From: Actinomyces massiliensis 4401292 | Lineage (GTDB): Bacteria; Actinomycetota; Actinomycetes; Actinomycetales; Actinomycetaceae | Assembly: GCF_000269805.1 (NCBI RefSeq) | Contig: NZ_JH711482.1 | Coordinates: 396,085-460,084, forward strand | Direction: 5' to 3' | Length of the DNA stretch: 64,000 nt | In this document: positions 1-8,178 of the stretch, piece after piece | How the letters are laid out: each line of letters begins with the position of its first letter | Position numbering within the stretch: the first letter of the stretch is position 1 | Position numbers and translations under genes: made by a program | Notes under the pieces: model-generated | Told to the model about the DNA's origin: nothing | Database searches by the model: none | Seen by the model: the letters and a program-made list of their open reading frames with translations, nothing else

Positions 1-257
1 GCGGCGCGCAGTCGGCTGCACCGTTCAACGGCACGATCGATCTCCTCGCGGGAGCGCGTAGGGTCCTCTCCCAGCGCGGCGAGCCAGTCCCGGTCGAATT
101 CCGCAAGAGCAGCGGCCAGGCGCTTGGCGCTCTCCCCTGTCGGGAGCTGTTCGGGAGAGGCGTGCAGAAGCGCGTCGTAGAGACCCGCCTGCACGACGGG
201 TGAGCGAACATCTACGGGATCGGCAAGCAGACCCGTGAGTTCGTCCCAGGTAGTCAT
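1..257 (-). CDS. hypothetical protein, C-terminus cut off by window edge
   Basis: Reads leftwards from an ATG at 257 with a purine-rich stretch just upstream and stays open to the window edge (about 85 codons). It starts MTTWDELTGLLADP and continues as a soluble, helix-rich, acidic sequence without signal peptide, membrane segment or recognisable motif. It lies downstream of rpsA on the same strand, beyond the rpsA terminator, so it is probably a separate transcription unit. Genes after rpsA in actinobacteria often include coaE, but no P-loop is visible here, so that identity is not supported. Function unknown. Confidence 0.6.
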   Translation of the reverse strand, partial: MTTWDELTGLLADPVDVRSPVVQAGLYDALLHASPEQLPTGESAKRLAAALAEFDRDWLAALGEDPTRSREEIDRAVERCSRLRA

Positions 258-378
258 CGTCTCCCCTTGTTCTTGTTCTTGGATCGAATCCGCACGTCGG
301 TACGGAAACCAGTTCGAATGACAGCCTCACACACCAGTTGCGATATCGCGATGGGGAGCCGAGCCCGTCAAGGGCAAA

Positions 379-406
379 GGCCCGCCCACCGGCAAGTGGA
401 CGGGCC
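379..406 (-). terminator. hairpin terminator after rpsA
   Basis: Eleven-base-pair arms at 379-389 and 396-406 (one G-T pair) enclose a six-base loop, 38 bases beyond the rpsA stop. On the minus strand it is followed by TTTGCCC rather than a long T tract, as is common for GC-rich actinobacteria. Confidence 0.75.
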
Positions 407-443
407 CTCCCTACAGGGATTGTATCTTCCAAGAACTATCGGT

Positions 444-1898
444 TCAGTTCCCGGTCAGCTTCTCGCGCAAAGCGGCGAGCGCCTCGTCGGAGGCCAGGGT
501 GCCGGTTGTCTCGGATGCGGTTGAGGAGTACGAAGTGGCGCCGGCCGGGACCGCCGCCCCACTGGTCTCGGTGTCCTCCTCCAGGGCCTTGGCGACCTGA
601 GCCTTGTGGGACTCCCACCTGGCGTGAGCGGCTGCATACTCGGCCTCCCAGGCCTCGCGCTGGGCATCGAAGCCCTCGAGCCACTCGTTGGTCTCCGGGT
701 CGAAACCCTCGGGGTACTTGTAGTTGCCGTTCTCGTCATACTCCGCAGCCATGCCGTACAGCGAAGGATCGAAGTCCTCCGAGTGGGGGTCCACTCCCTC
801 GTTGGCCTGCTTGAGCGACAGCGAGATGCGACGGCGCTCGAGGTCGATGTCAATGACCTTGACGAAGACCTCGTCGCCGACCTTGGCGACCTGCTCGGGC
901 ACCTCCACGTGGCGCTGAGCCAGCTCGGAGATGTGGACGAGGCCCTCGATGCCGTCCTCGACGCGGACGAAGGCGCCGAAGGGAACCAGCTTGGTGACCT
1001 TGCCGGGGACGACCTGGCCGATGGCATGCGTGCGGGCGAATGCCTGCCACGGGTCCTCCTGGGTCGCCTTGAGCGACAGGGAGACGCGCTCGCGGTCGAA
1101 ATCGACATCGAGAACCTCGACGGTGACCTCGGTACCGACCTCGACGACCTCGGAGGGGTGATCGATGTGCTTCCAGGACAGCTCGGACACGTGGACGAGA
1201 CCGTCCACACCGCCCAAGTCCACGAAAGCGCCGAAATTGACGATGGAGGACACCACACCAGTGCGGACCTGACCCTTCTGAAGGGTCTGGAGGAAATTGG
1301 TGCGGACCTCGGACTGAGTCTGCTCGAGATAGGCGCGACGGGACAGCACCACGTTGTTGCGGTTCTTGTCCAGCTCGATGATCTTGGCCTCGAGCTCACG
1401 GCCCACATAGGGCTGAAGATCGCGGACACGACGCATCTCGACCAGAGAGGCGGGCAGGAAACCGCGCAGGCCGATGTCGAGGATGAGACCGCCCTTGACG
1501 ACCTCGATGACGGAGCCGGTGACGACGCCGTCCTCCTCCTTGACCCGCTCGATGGTGCCCCATGCGCGCTCGTACTGGGCTCGCTTCTTGCTCAGGAGCA
1601 GACGGCCCTCTTTGTCCTCCTTCTGAAGCACCAGGGCTTCGATCTCGTCGCCGATCGAGACGATCTCGTCAGGATCGACGTCGTGCTTGATGGACAGCTC
1701 ACGAGCGAGAATGACGCCCTCGGTCTTGTAGCCGATGTCCAGGAGGACCTCGTCGCGGTCGACCTTGACGACGGTGCCCTCGACGATGTCGCCGTCATCG
1801 AAGTACTTGATGGTCTCGTCGACGGCGGCGAGGATCTCCTCGGTCGAGCCGATGTCGTTGACGGCGACCGGGGCGGGGCTGGGCGTGGTGGTGGTCAT
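444..1898 (-). CDS. rpsA: 30S ribosomal protein S1
   Basis: Essential ribosomal protein that binds mRNA on the small subunit and assists initiation. The 484-aa product has four S1/OB RNA-binding repeats at about 35-104, 121-186, 207-275 and 292-361; repeats 3 and 4 carry the classical signatures GAFVDLGGVDGLVHVSELS and GAFVRVEDGIEGLVHISEL. The acidic, Tyr/Glu-rich tail (370-484) ends in a low-complexity Ser/Thr/Ala segment, as usual for actinobacterial S1, which has four repeats rather than the six of E. coli. The gene stands alone, with its own terminator and a 353-base upstream region separating it from polA. Start ATG at 1898 is supported by the expected N-terminus MTTTTPSPAP. Confidence 0.97.
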   Translation of the reverse strand: MTTTTPSPAPVAVNDIGSTEEILAAVDETIKYFDDGDIVEGTVVKVDRDEVLLDIGYKTEGVILARELSIKHDVDPDEIVSIGDEIEALVLQKEDKEGRLLLSKKRAQYERAWGTIERVKEEDGVVTGSVIEVVKGGLILDIGLRGFLPASLVEMRRVRDLQPYVGRELEAKIIELDKNRNNVVLSRRAYLEQTQSEVRTNFLQTLQKGQVRTGVVSSIVNFGAFVDLGGVDGLVHVSELSWKHIDHPSEVVEVGTEVTVEVLDVDFDRERVSLSLKATQEDPWQAFARTHAIGQVVPGKVTKLVPFGAFVRVEDGIEGLVHISELAQRHVEVPEQVAKVGDEVFVKVIDIDLERRRISLSLKQANEGVDPHSEDFDPSLYGMAAEYDENGNYKYPEGFDPETNEWLEGFDAQREAWEAEYAAAHARWESHKAQVAKALEEDTETSGAAVPAGATSYSSTASETTGTLASDEALAALREKLTGN

Positions 1899-2251
1899 TG
1901 AGTGGTTGCTCCGAATGCGGACAGATAGGTCGGGCTAGTAGGAACCATGAGCCCTCCGATCCCCCGAGCCAGCCCGGACTGATCTCGCGGAACGGCGGTG
2001 TGTCTTAATGACACCCAGGGGCCCACAACTCGGACTCTATCAGGACATACCCAGCGCGTAACCTGTTTGAGATCACCAAAGGGGGTCATAGGATCCGTGC
2101 AATCCCTCACGCCTGCTCGGATCGATGCGCCCCAGCGCATCTCCTGTCCCCCAAGGCCCTGGCGCCTCCCACTTTTCTGTGCTGCTATGTGCCGGCTCGC
2201 TGTCAGCTCGCTGCCGGTTGAGTGCCGGCTCAGTGCCGGCTCAGTGCCGGC
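1899..2251. other. intergenic region between polA and rpsA
   Basis: No convincing coding sequence on either strand: short open frames here lack ribosome-binding sites and motifs. It should contain the rpsA promoter. The best minus-strand candidate is a TAGAGT -10-like element near 2036-2041 with a GTTACG-like -35 about 17 bases further upstream, but this is weak. The left end is a cluster of degenerate 11-base repeats, listed separately. Confidence 0.4.
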
Positions 2252-2253
2252 TC
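2188..2253. repeat. 11-bp tandem repeat cluster at polA 3' end
   Basis: Three perfect head-to-tail copies of AGTGCCGGCTC (2221-2231, 2232-2242, 2243-2253) are preceded by degenerate copies back to 2188. The last copy includes the polA stop codon. The unit is short and would expand or contract easily by slippage. Confidence 0.8.
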
Positions 2254-5068
2254 AATGCGCAGCCTCCCGCCAGGTGGCGCCCCGACCGACCGACACGTCC
2301 AGAGGGACGGCCAAGTCGGCGGCGGCGCCCATCCGCTCACGCAGAATGCTCTCGACAGCGCTTGATTCCCCCGGGGCGACCTCGACGAGCAACTCGTCGT
2401 GGATCTGCAGGAGCAGTCGTGATGCCAGTCCCTGCTCCCCCAGGGACTGGGCTACGTCGATCATCGCCTTCTTGACGATGTCGGCCGCACTGCCCTGAAT
2501 CGGAGCGTTGAGCGCAGCGCGCTCCGCCATCTCCCGACGCTGACGATTGTCGCTGGTCAGATCGGGCAGGTACCGGCGCCGACCGAACATGGTGTGGGTG
2601 TAGCCGTCGCGCCGGGCCTGCTCAACAACGCCCTCAAGGTAGTCATGAACCCGACCGAAGCGGGCGAAATAGGCGTTCTTCAGAGCGGCCGCCTCTGCGT
2701 TGTCGATTCCCAACTGCTTGGCCAGGCCGTAAGTGGACAGTCCGTAGGCGAGCCCGTAGCTCATGGCCTTGACGCGACTGCGCTGCTCAATAGTGACATC
2801 TGACACGTCGATGTCGTGAACCAGGGCCGCCGCATAGCGGTGCAGATCCTCACCGCTGCGGAAAGCCTCGATGAGCGCCTCGTCTCCGGACAAATGAGCC
2901 ATGATGCGCATCTCGATCTGGGAGTAGTCGGCCGTCATCAGGCACTCGTAATCAGATCCCATGGTAAAGGCCTCGCGGATGCGCATGCCTTCACCGTGGG
3001 CCGGGATGTTCTGCAGGTTGGGGTCCGTCGATGACAGCCGGCCGGTGGCGGTGATCGTCTGCTGGAAGGTGGTGCGAATGCGCCCATCAGGGTGGATGGC
3101 CTTGCGCAGACCCTCGACCGTCTGACGCAGCTTGATGGCGTCACGGTGCTCCAAGAGGTTCTCCAGGAAAGGATGCCCCGTCTTGGCGTACAGATCAGCG
3201 AGAGCCCCGGCGTCGGTGGTGTAGCCGGTCTTGGTCCTGCGGGTCCTGGGCATGTCGAGTTCATCGAACAGGACTGTCTGAAGCTGCTTGGGGCTCGAGA
3301 GGTTGAGTTCATGGCCCGCAGCGGTGTAAGCGGCCTCGGCGGCATGAGTCACGCGAGCATCGAGCTCGGTCTCCCGTGCGATCAGCACGGCCTCATCAAC
3401 AGCAATGCCCGCGTCCTCCATCTCGGCCAGAGTCGCGGCCACGGGCATCTCCAGTTCGGCGAAGAGCACCTCGGACTGCCGGCGACGGAGCTCTCGCTCC
3501 AGAACCTCAGCCAGTTCACCCTGAACAGCAGCGCGACGGGCGATGGCCATGGCCTGGGCCGGGATAGCGCCCATGTCCTCCGAGCCGGTCAGGGCATCCA
3601 GATCGAAAGCGGTCTGCGCCTCACCGCCCTGGTCGCCTTCGCCCACCGTGTCCAGGTCTACTCCTAGCCAGCGCTGCGCCAGAGAGTCGACGTCGTATCT
3701 GCGCTGCTCGGGACGACACAGGTAACCGGCCAGAGCGGGATCGAAAATGACGCCGTCAAGGCTCAGACCACGGGCGCGCAGAGCGTGCCAGGCACCCTTG
3801 GCATCGGTGACGATCAAGGGCACGTCGATGTCGCTGAGCAGGCCGGCCAGAGCCGCTTCATCCTCCGGAGCGACCAGAGCAGTGTCCACGACGACCGCTG
3901 TGCGGCCATTTGAGAGTGCAATCGCCGTGGCATCGGCTTGACCGGGATGGACAGTGCCGACGACCTCGAGGCCAAGGGGGCAAGTTTCCTCCCCGGTCTC
4001 GTCGTCGATCATCAGGCGGTCTCCAAGCCACTGCCCCAGCGAGCCGAGAGTGATGTCGCGACCGAGCACGGCGACGTCAAGAGACTCAAGGCGGGCAGCA
4101 GGCGACTCCTGGCCGGTCCCATCCGCATTGTTGTCAGGGCCTTCGGCGTCTTCGGAGAATGTCAGGATTCGTTGAGCCCGCTGGTAAAGCGTGCGGAACT
4201 CCAGGGCATCCATGACACGTGCCAGTTCGGCGCGGTCGGCGGCCCGCAGGATCAGGTCTGCAGTGGGCGCCACATCCAGGTCGAGGTTGGTCACCAAGCG
4301 GTTCAGGCGACGGTTGCGCACAACGTCGCCCACATGATCGCGCAGCGACTGACCAGCCTTGCCCTTGATCCGGTCGGCATGAGCGATCACACCGTCCAGG
4401 CCGTCGTAGAGATTGATCCACTTCGCCGCGGTCTTGGGACCGACTCCGGGCACGCCCGGCAGGTTGTCGCTGGGCTCGCCCACCAGAGCAGCCAGCTGGG
4501 GGTAGCGCTGGGGCGGGACTCCGTACCGATCCTCGACCTCCCCGGGCGTCATGCGCCGCAGAGTGGACACCCCCTTGATCGGGTAGAGCACGGTGCAGCG
4601 GTCCGTCACCGTCTGGAAGGAGTCACGGTCCCCGGAGCATACGAGGACCTCCATGCCCTCGGCCTGGGCCGAGGCCGCCAGAGTGGCGAGAATGTCATCC
4701 GCCTCGTAGCCCGAAGCCGTTAAGGCGCGAACGTTCATCGCTTTCAGCACGTCCTCAATGAGCTCTACCTGTCCGATGAACGGCGCCGGGGTCTCATCGC
4801 GGGTGCCCTTGTACTCGGCGTACTCCTGGGTGCGGAAGGTGCCCCCCGGCAGGTCGAATGCGACAGCGACGTGAGTCGGCTCCTCCTGCTCGATCAGGGA
4901 CAGGAACATGGAGACGAAACCGTGAACTGCATTGGTGGTCTGCCCGGTGGATGTTGTGAAGCTATCCACAGGCAGGGCGTAAAAGGCCCGAAAAGCCATG
5001 GAGTGGCCGTCGATGAGGAGAAGACGGCCGGTGGACTCGGGGGCGGGACTGGTCGCGGTGGTGCTCAC
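2252..5068 (-). CDS. polA: DNA polymerase I
   Basis: Repair and Okazaki-fragment-processing polymerase, 938 aa. Residues 15-310 form the 5'-3' exonuclease/FEN domain (LLIDGHSMAFRAFYALP at the start, then the GVPGVGPKTAAKW helix-hairpin-helix). The middle (about 350-530) is a 3'-5' exonuclease fold without the DxE metal motif (LEVVGTV in its place), so proofreading is predicted to be absent, as in other actinobacterial PolA. The polymerase domain has motif A (MTADYSQIEMRIMAHLSGD), motif B (RSRVKAMSYGLAYG) and motif C (LLQIHDELLVEV). It is divergent from the thioesterase gene with only 17 bases between the two annotated starts. Confidence 0.97.
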   Translation of the reverse strand: MSTTATSPAPESTGRLLLIDGHSMAFRAFYALPVDSFTTSTGQTTNAVHGFVSMFLSLIEQEEPTHVAVAFDLPGGTFRTQEYAEYKGTRDETPAPFIGQVELIEDVLKAMNVRALTASGYEADDILATLAASAQAEGMEVLVCSGDRDSFQTVTDRCTVLYPIKGVSTLRRMTPGEVEDRYGVPPQRYPQLAALVGEPSDNLPGVPGVGPKTAAKWINLYDGLDGVIAHADRIKGKAGQSLRDHVGDVVRNRRLNRLVTNLDLDVAPTADLILRAADRAELARVMDALEFRTLYQRAQRILTFSEDAEGPDNNADGTGQESPAARLESLDVAVLGRDITLGSLGQWLGDRLMIDDETGEETCPLGLEVVGTVHPGQADATAIALSNGRTAVVVDTALVAPEDEAALAGLLSDIDVPLIVTDAKGAWHALRARGLSLDGVIFDPALAGYLCRPEQRRYDVDSLAQRWLGVDLDTVGEGDQGGEAQTAFDLDALTGSEDMGAIPAQAMAIARRAAVQGELAEVLERELRRRQSEVLFAELEMPVAATLAEMEDAGIAVDEAVLIARETELDARVTHAAEAAYTAAGHELNLSSPKQLQTVLFDELDMPRTRRTKTGYTTDAGALADLYAKTGHPFLENLLEHRDAIKLRQTVEGLRKAIHPDGRIRTTFQQTITATGRLSSTDPNLQNIPAHGEGMRIREAFTMGSDYECLMTADYSQIEMRIMAHLSGDEALIEAFRSGEDLHRYAAALVHDIDVSDVTIEQRSRVKAMSYGLAYGLSTYGLAKQLGIDNAEAAALKNAYFARFGRVHDYLEGVVEQARRDGYTHTMFGRRRYLPDLTSDNRQRREMAERAALNAPIQGSAADIVKKAMIDVAQSLGEQGLASRLLLQIHDELLVEVAPGESSAVESILRERMGAAADLAVPLDVSVGRGATWREAAH

Positions 5069-5085
5069 CGTGCCAGCCTACGGGC

Positions 5086-5613
5086 ATGAGCAGTGACCAG
5101 TTCCCGTCCTCCCGCTCCGCCGACGTGCCTGTGGCCTTTCCCGCTAAGGCCGTGCGCCCCTTCCCCGATCCGCGTCCCGCCGGTTCTGCCGTCAGCGCCG
5201 TCAGCGCCGTCGGGGCATCAGGGCTGGCGGACTCCGAGCGCGGGACTCTCATGACGACCCTGCGCATGGAGGTGCTGGAGCGCTCTGCAGAACGGACAGT
5301 CGTGCGCATGCCCGTCGACGGCGCCCGCCAGGTCCTGGGGATCCTGCACGGTGGTGCGAGCGCGGCCCTCATCGAGACGGCGGCCTCGGTAGCGGCGCGT
5401 GAGGCGGCTCCAGACGAGACGGTACCAGTGGGAACCGAACTCCAGATCAGCCACCTGCACCCCGCCCAGCGCGGCTGGGTGACGGCAGTGGCGACACCCG
5501 TCCACCACGGCAAGCGCACTGCTGTGTACGAGGTCAGGATCAGTGATGAGGATGGACGCGCGGTTGCCCGCGGCACTCTGCGCAGTCTCTACATCACCGC
5601 CCAGGAGAACTGA
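5086..5613 (+). CDS. PaaI-type hotdog-fold thioesterase
   Basis: Hotdog-fold acyl-CoA thioesterase family. The central helix signature is ILHGGASAALIETAASVAA, followed by VPVGTELQISHLHPAQRG and the strand region with HHGKRTAVYEVRISDEDGR. The conserved domain starts near residue 55. The first 50 residues are Pro/Ala/Val-rich and look disordered, and the start at 5086 is only 17 bases from the divergent polA start, leaving no room for a promoter. A later start, for example the ATG at 5251, is therefore possible. It converges on pdtaR with a 6-base gap. Substrate unknown; the family includes phenylacetyl- and hydroxybenzoyl-CoA thioesterases. Confidence 0.8.
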   Translation: MSSDQFPSSRSADVPVAFPAKAVRPFPDPRPAGSAVSAVSAVGASGLADSERGTLMTTLRMEVLERSAERTVVRMPVDGARQVLGILHGGASAALIETAASVAAREAAPDETVPVGTELQISHLHPAQRGWVTAVATPVHHGKRTAVYEVRISDEDGRAVARGTLRSLYITAQEN

Positions 5614-5619
5614 GAAGCG

Positions 5620-6231
5620 TCAGTCTCCGTTCTTCTTGGCGCCGACTTGCTCAATGACGGCATCGGCGACCTCGCGCATGGTCAGACGACGGTTCATGGA
5701 GGTCTTCTGCAGCCAGCGGAAGGCCTCGGGCTCACTTAGGCCCATTTTCTCCATAAGCAGGCCTTTGGCGCGGTCAACGCGTTTGCGAGTCTCGAAACGC
5801 TCCTGCAGGTCGGAGACCTCGCTCTCCAGGGACTGGATCTCCTCGTGGCGCGACAGGGCGATCTCCAGGGCCGGGATCAGATCGGCCGGGGTGAAGGGCT
5901 TGACGACATAGGCCATGGCGCCGGCCGCCGAAGCACGTTCGATGAGCTCGGTCTGCGAGAAGGCTGTGAGCATGACTACAGCGCAGTTGTGCTTGTCCAA
6001 GATACGCTCCGCCGCAGTGATGCCGTCCAGGACCGGCATTTTGACATCCATAACGCATAGATCGAGCTCGTGCTCGTCGGCCAGGCGAACAGCCTCCTCG
6101 CCGTCGGCGGCCTCGGCGACGACCGTATAGCCGGCCTCGGTGAGGGTCTCGACAATGTCCAGACGGATCAAGGTCTCGTCCTCGGCGACGAGGACCCTGC
6201 GGGTTCGGGAGGTGCTTGACTCGTTGCTCAC
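5620..6231 (-). CDS. pdtaR: ANTAR-domain response regulator (PdtaR type)
   Basis: Two-component output protein that acts on RNA as an antiterminator. The receiver domain (residues 12-125) has the acidic pair in VAEDETLIRLD, phospho-acceptor Asp in LCVMDVKMPVLDG, Thr in VVMLTAFSQ and Lys in YVVKPF. A coiled-coil linker leads to the ANTAR domain (about 140-200) with KRVDRAKGLLMEKMGLSEPEAFRWLQ. Length (203 aa) and architecture match Mycobacterium Rv1626/PdtaR, which works with a histidine kinase; no kinase gene is nearby. GTG start at 6231 has AGGA seven bases upstream. It is divergent from tRNA-Leu(CAA), an arrangement recalled from mycobacteria too. Confidence 0.93.
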   Translation of the reverse strand: MSNESSTSRTRRVLVAEDETLIRLDIVETLTEAGYTVVAEAADGEEAVRLADEHELDLCVMDVKMPVLDGITAAERILDKHNCAVVMLTAFSQTELIERASAAGAMAYVVKPFTPADLIPALEIALSRHEEIQSLESEVSDLQERFETRKRVDRAKGLLMEKMGLSEPEAFRWLQKTSMNRRLTMREVADAVIEQVGAKKNGD

Positions 6232-6298
6232 GGGCTGATCCTAGTATGGTGTACTCCGTTGCCGCGCGAGCAGGGCCCCGCCCTGTGAGCGTGACCAC

Positions 6299-6372
6299 GC
6301 CTCCATAGCCCAATTGGCAGAGGCATCCGACTCAAAATCGGAGTGTTGTGGGTTCGAATCCCACTGGAGGTA
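6299..6372 (+). tRNA. tRNA-Leu(CAA), short variable loop
   Basis: A complete cloverleaf: acceptor GCCTCCA pairs with TGGAGGT (G1-T72 wobble). The D arm is GCC...GGC, the anticodon stem TCCGA/TCGGA with loop CTCAAAA, and the T arm GTGGG/CCCAC with TTCGAAT. Anticodon at positions 34-36 is CAA, reading UUG leucine codons; discriminator is A73, as expected for leucine. The variable region is only five bases (GTGTT), whereas bacterial tRNA-Leu normally has a long variable arm. The 3' CCA is not fully encoded (CCG follows the discriminator). Confidence 0.9.
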
Positions 6373-6435
6373 CCGAAGCAGCATGGGTATCGATGGATCT
6401 CAATGGATGCTGATGGATACCGATGGATACTGGCC

Positions 6436-6472
6436 GTGGTGGGCCCGCACCTGAAAGGCGCGGGCCCACCAC
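6436..6472. terminator. bidirectional hairpin terminator between tRNA-Leu and pyk
   Basis: A perfect 13-bp inverted repeat (6436-6448 with 6460-6472, arms GTGGTGGGCCCGC) and an 11-base loop lie between the convergent tRNA-Leu and pyk. There is no T tract on either side. The preceding 50 bases hold several imperfect copies of GATGGATAC. Confidence 0.8.
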
Positions 6473-6534
6473 AGTTCAGCCAGTAGAACCAGTAGAAACG
6501 GCCGGCCCGGCATCCGCCGGCTCCGGCCGTGACG

Positions 6535-7953
6535 TCAGTCGAACTCGCCCACCGTGTGAACACGAATCGAGTTCGTTGAACCGGCGGTGCCCGGAGGCAT
6601 GCCCGCCACGATGATGACAGTGTCGCCGGCCTGGGCGAAGTGCTTGCGCTGAAGCAGGTCATCCACCTGGGCCACCATCTCATCGGTGTGCCTGACTTCG
6701 GGGACCTCGTAGCATTGCACGCCCCATGACACTGCCAGCTGGTTGCGAGTGGAGCGCAGAGGGGTGAATGCCAGCAATGGGAGGGGCGAGCGCAATCGCG
6801 ACAACCGTCGAGCCGTGTCCCCGGACTGTGTGAAGGTCACCAGGTAGGTGACGTCGAGCTGCTCCCCCATTTCGGCAGCCGCGCGAGTCAGGGCGCCGGC
6901 GCGAGTCTGGGGGTAGGAGCCCAGCGGCGCAATGCGCTCACCGCCATGCGCTTCGACGTTCTCAATGATGTTGGCCATGGTGCGCACGGCCTCGATCGGA
7001 TACGCACCAACGCTGGTCTCACCGGAGAGCATGACAGCGTCAGCGCCGTCGAGGATCGCATTGGCGCAGTCGGAGGCCTCGGCGCGGGTGGGACGCGGGT
7101 TCTGGATCATGGACTCGAGCACCTGCGTGGCCACGATAACCGGCTTGGCCTGTCGACGAGCCAGCTCAATGGCCCGCTTCTGAACCAGCGGCACGGCTTC
7201 CAGCGGCATCTCGACGCCCAGATCGCCGCGGGCGACCATAATGCCGTCGAAGGCGGAGACGATGTCGAAGAGGTTGTCCACCGCCTGAGGCTTCTCGATC
7301 TTCGCGATGACGGGGATGCGCACCCCGGTCTCGTCCATGATGTCGTGGACGTCCTTGATGTCGTCGGCATTGCGCACGAAGGACAGGGCGATGAGATCCG
7401 CGCCGATCTTGAGGGCCCAGCGCAGATCGTCCCGGTCCTTCTCGCTCAGGGCGGGAACGGACACGGCAACCCCGGGAAGATTGAGGCCCTTGTGGTTGGA
7501 GACGTAGCCGGGCACCTCGACCTTGGTGATGACATCGGTGTCGGTGACCGCCGTGACGCGCACCGCGACATTGCCGTCGTCGATGAGGAGGCGGTCCCCG
7601 GGACGGCAGTCTCCCGGCAGTCCCTTGAAAGTCGTCGAGACGCGCTTGACGGTGCCCAGGATGTCGTCCGTGGTGATGGTGAACTCATCACCCTTGTTGA
7701 GCATGACCTTCTGGTCGTTCACAAAGGTGCCCAGGCGGATCTTGGGGCCCTGCAGGTCGACGAGGATCGCCACGGGATTCCCAGAGGTTGCGGCGGCGTC
7801 CCGCACGCGAGCAATAACGTCCTCCTGGTCCTCAGCGCGTCCATGGGACCGGTTGATGCGGGCGACATTCATGCCGGCGTCCACCAGCGCCTGCACATTC
7901 TCAGGAGAATCGGTGGCCGGCCCCAGGGTGCATACGATCTTTGCTCTGCGCAT
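6535..7953 (-). CDS. pyk: pyruvate kinase
   Basis: Last step of glycolysis (phosphoenolpyruvate + ADP to pyruvate + ATP), cytoplasmic homotetramer. The 472-aa sequence has N-terminal RRAKIVCTLGPATDS, NRSHG, the catalytic lysine region VIAKIEKPQAV and the substrate/metal motif MVARGDLGVEMP. It continues with VIVATQVLESMIQNPRPTRAEASD and the DAVMLSGETSVGAYP segment, then a C-terminal allosteric domain. Length is normal. It is monocistronic between a terminator hairpin and a 225-base upstream region containing five 11-bp tandem repeats. Confidence 0.97.
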   Translation of the reverse strand: MRRAKIVCTLGPATDSPENVQALVDAGMNVARINRSHGRAEDQEDVIARVRDAAATSGNPVAILVDLQGPKIRLGTFVNDQKVMLNKGDEFTITTDDILGTVKRVSTTFKGLPGDCRPGDRLLIDDGNVAVRVTAVTDTDVITKVEVPGYVSNHKGLNLPGVAVSVPALSEKDRDDLRWALKIGADLIALSFVRNADDIKDVHDIMDETGVRIPVIAKIEKPQAVDNLFDIVSAFDGIMVARGDLGVEMPLEAVPLVQKRAIELARRQAKPVIVATQVLESMIQNPRPTRAEASDCANAILDGADAVMLSGETSVGAYPIEAVRTMANIIENVEAHGGERIAPLGSYPQTRAGALTRAAAEMGEQLDVTYLVTFTQSGDTARRLSRLRSPLPLLAFTPLRSTRNQLAVSWGVQCYEVPEVRHTDEMVAQVDDLLQRKHFAQAGDTVIIVAGMPPGTAGSTNSIRVHTVGEFD

Positions 7954-8064
7954 GAGTCAAGCCTACACGTCCCGCGCCGTGGCCTCGGGCCGGCCCCGGC
8001 AGAATTCGGCTCGCGACCTTCGATGACGGATGATCCCAGCCCCGCGGCAACGATCCACACAGTG

Positions 8065-8119
8065 TTGGATTAAGTTGGAATGAAGTTGGACTGAAGTTAG
8101 ATTCAAGTTGGGCTGAAAG
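8065..8119. repeat. five AT-rich 11-bp tandem repeats upstream of pyk
   Basis: Head-to-tail imperfect copies at 8065-8074, 8075-8085, 8086-8096, 8097-8107 and 8108-8119 follow the pattern TTGGANTGAAG. The 10-12 base period equals one helical turn, so a protein binding each unit would sit on one face of the DNA. They lie about 110 bases upstream of the pyk start and 60 bases downstream of lgt, and are AT-rich relative to the surroundings. Confidence 0.7.
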
Positions 8120-8178
8120 CGGATAGGTAGCGGATCGTTGGCGTTCGTAGAACCGCCTCGCCGCTCTCCTCGGCGATC

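Noticed and set aside
606-1901. Plus-strand open frame opposite rpsA
   Set aside because: Asp/Leu/Gly-rich antisense translation of S1 repeats; no independent support.
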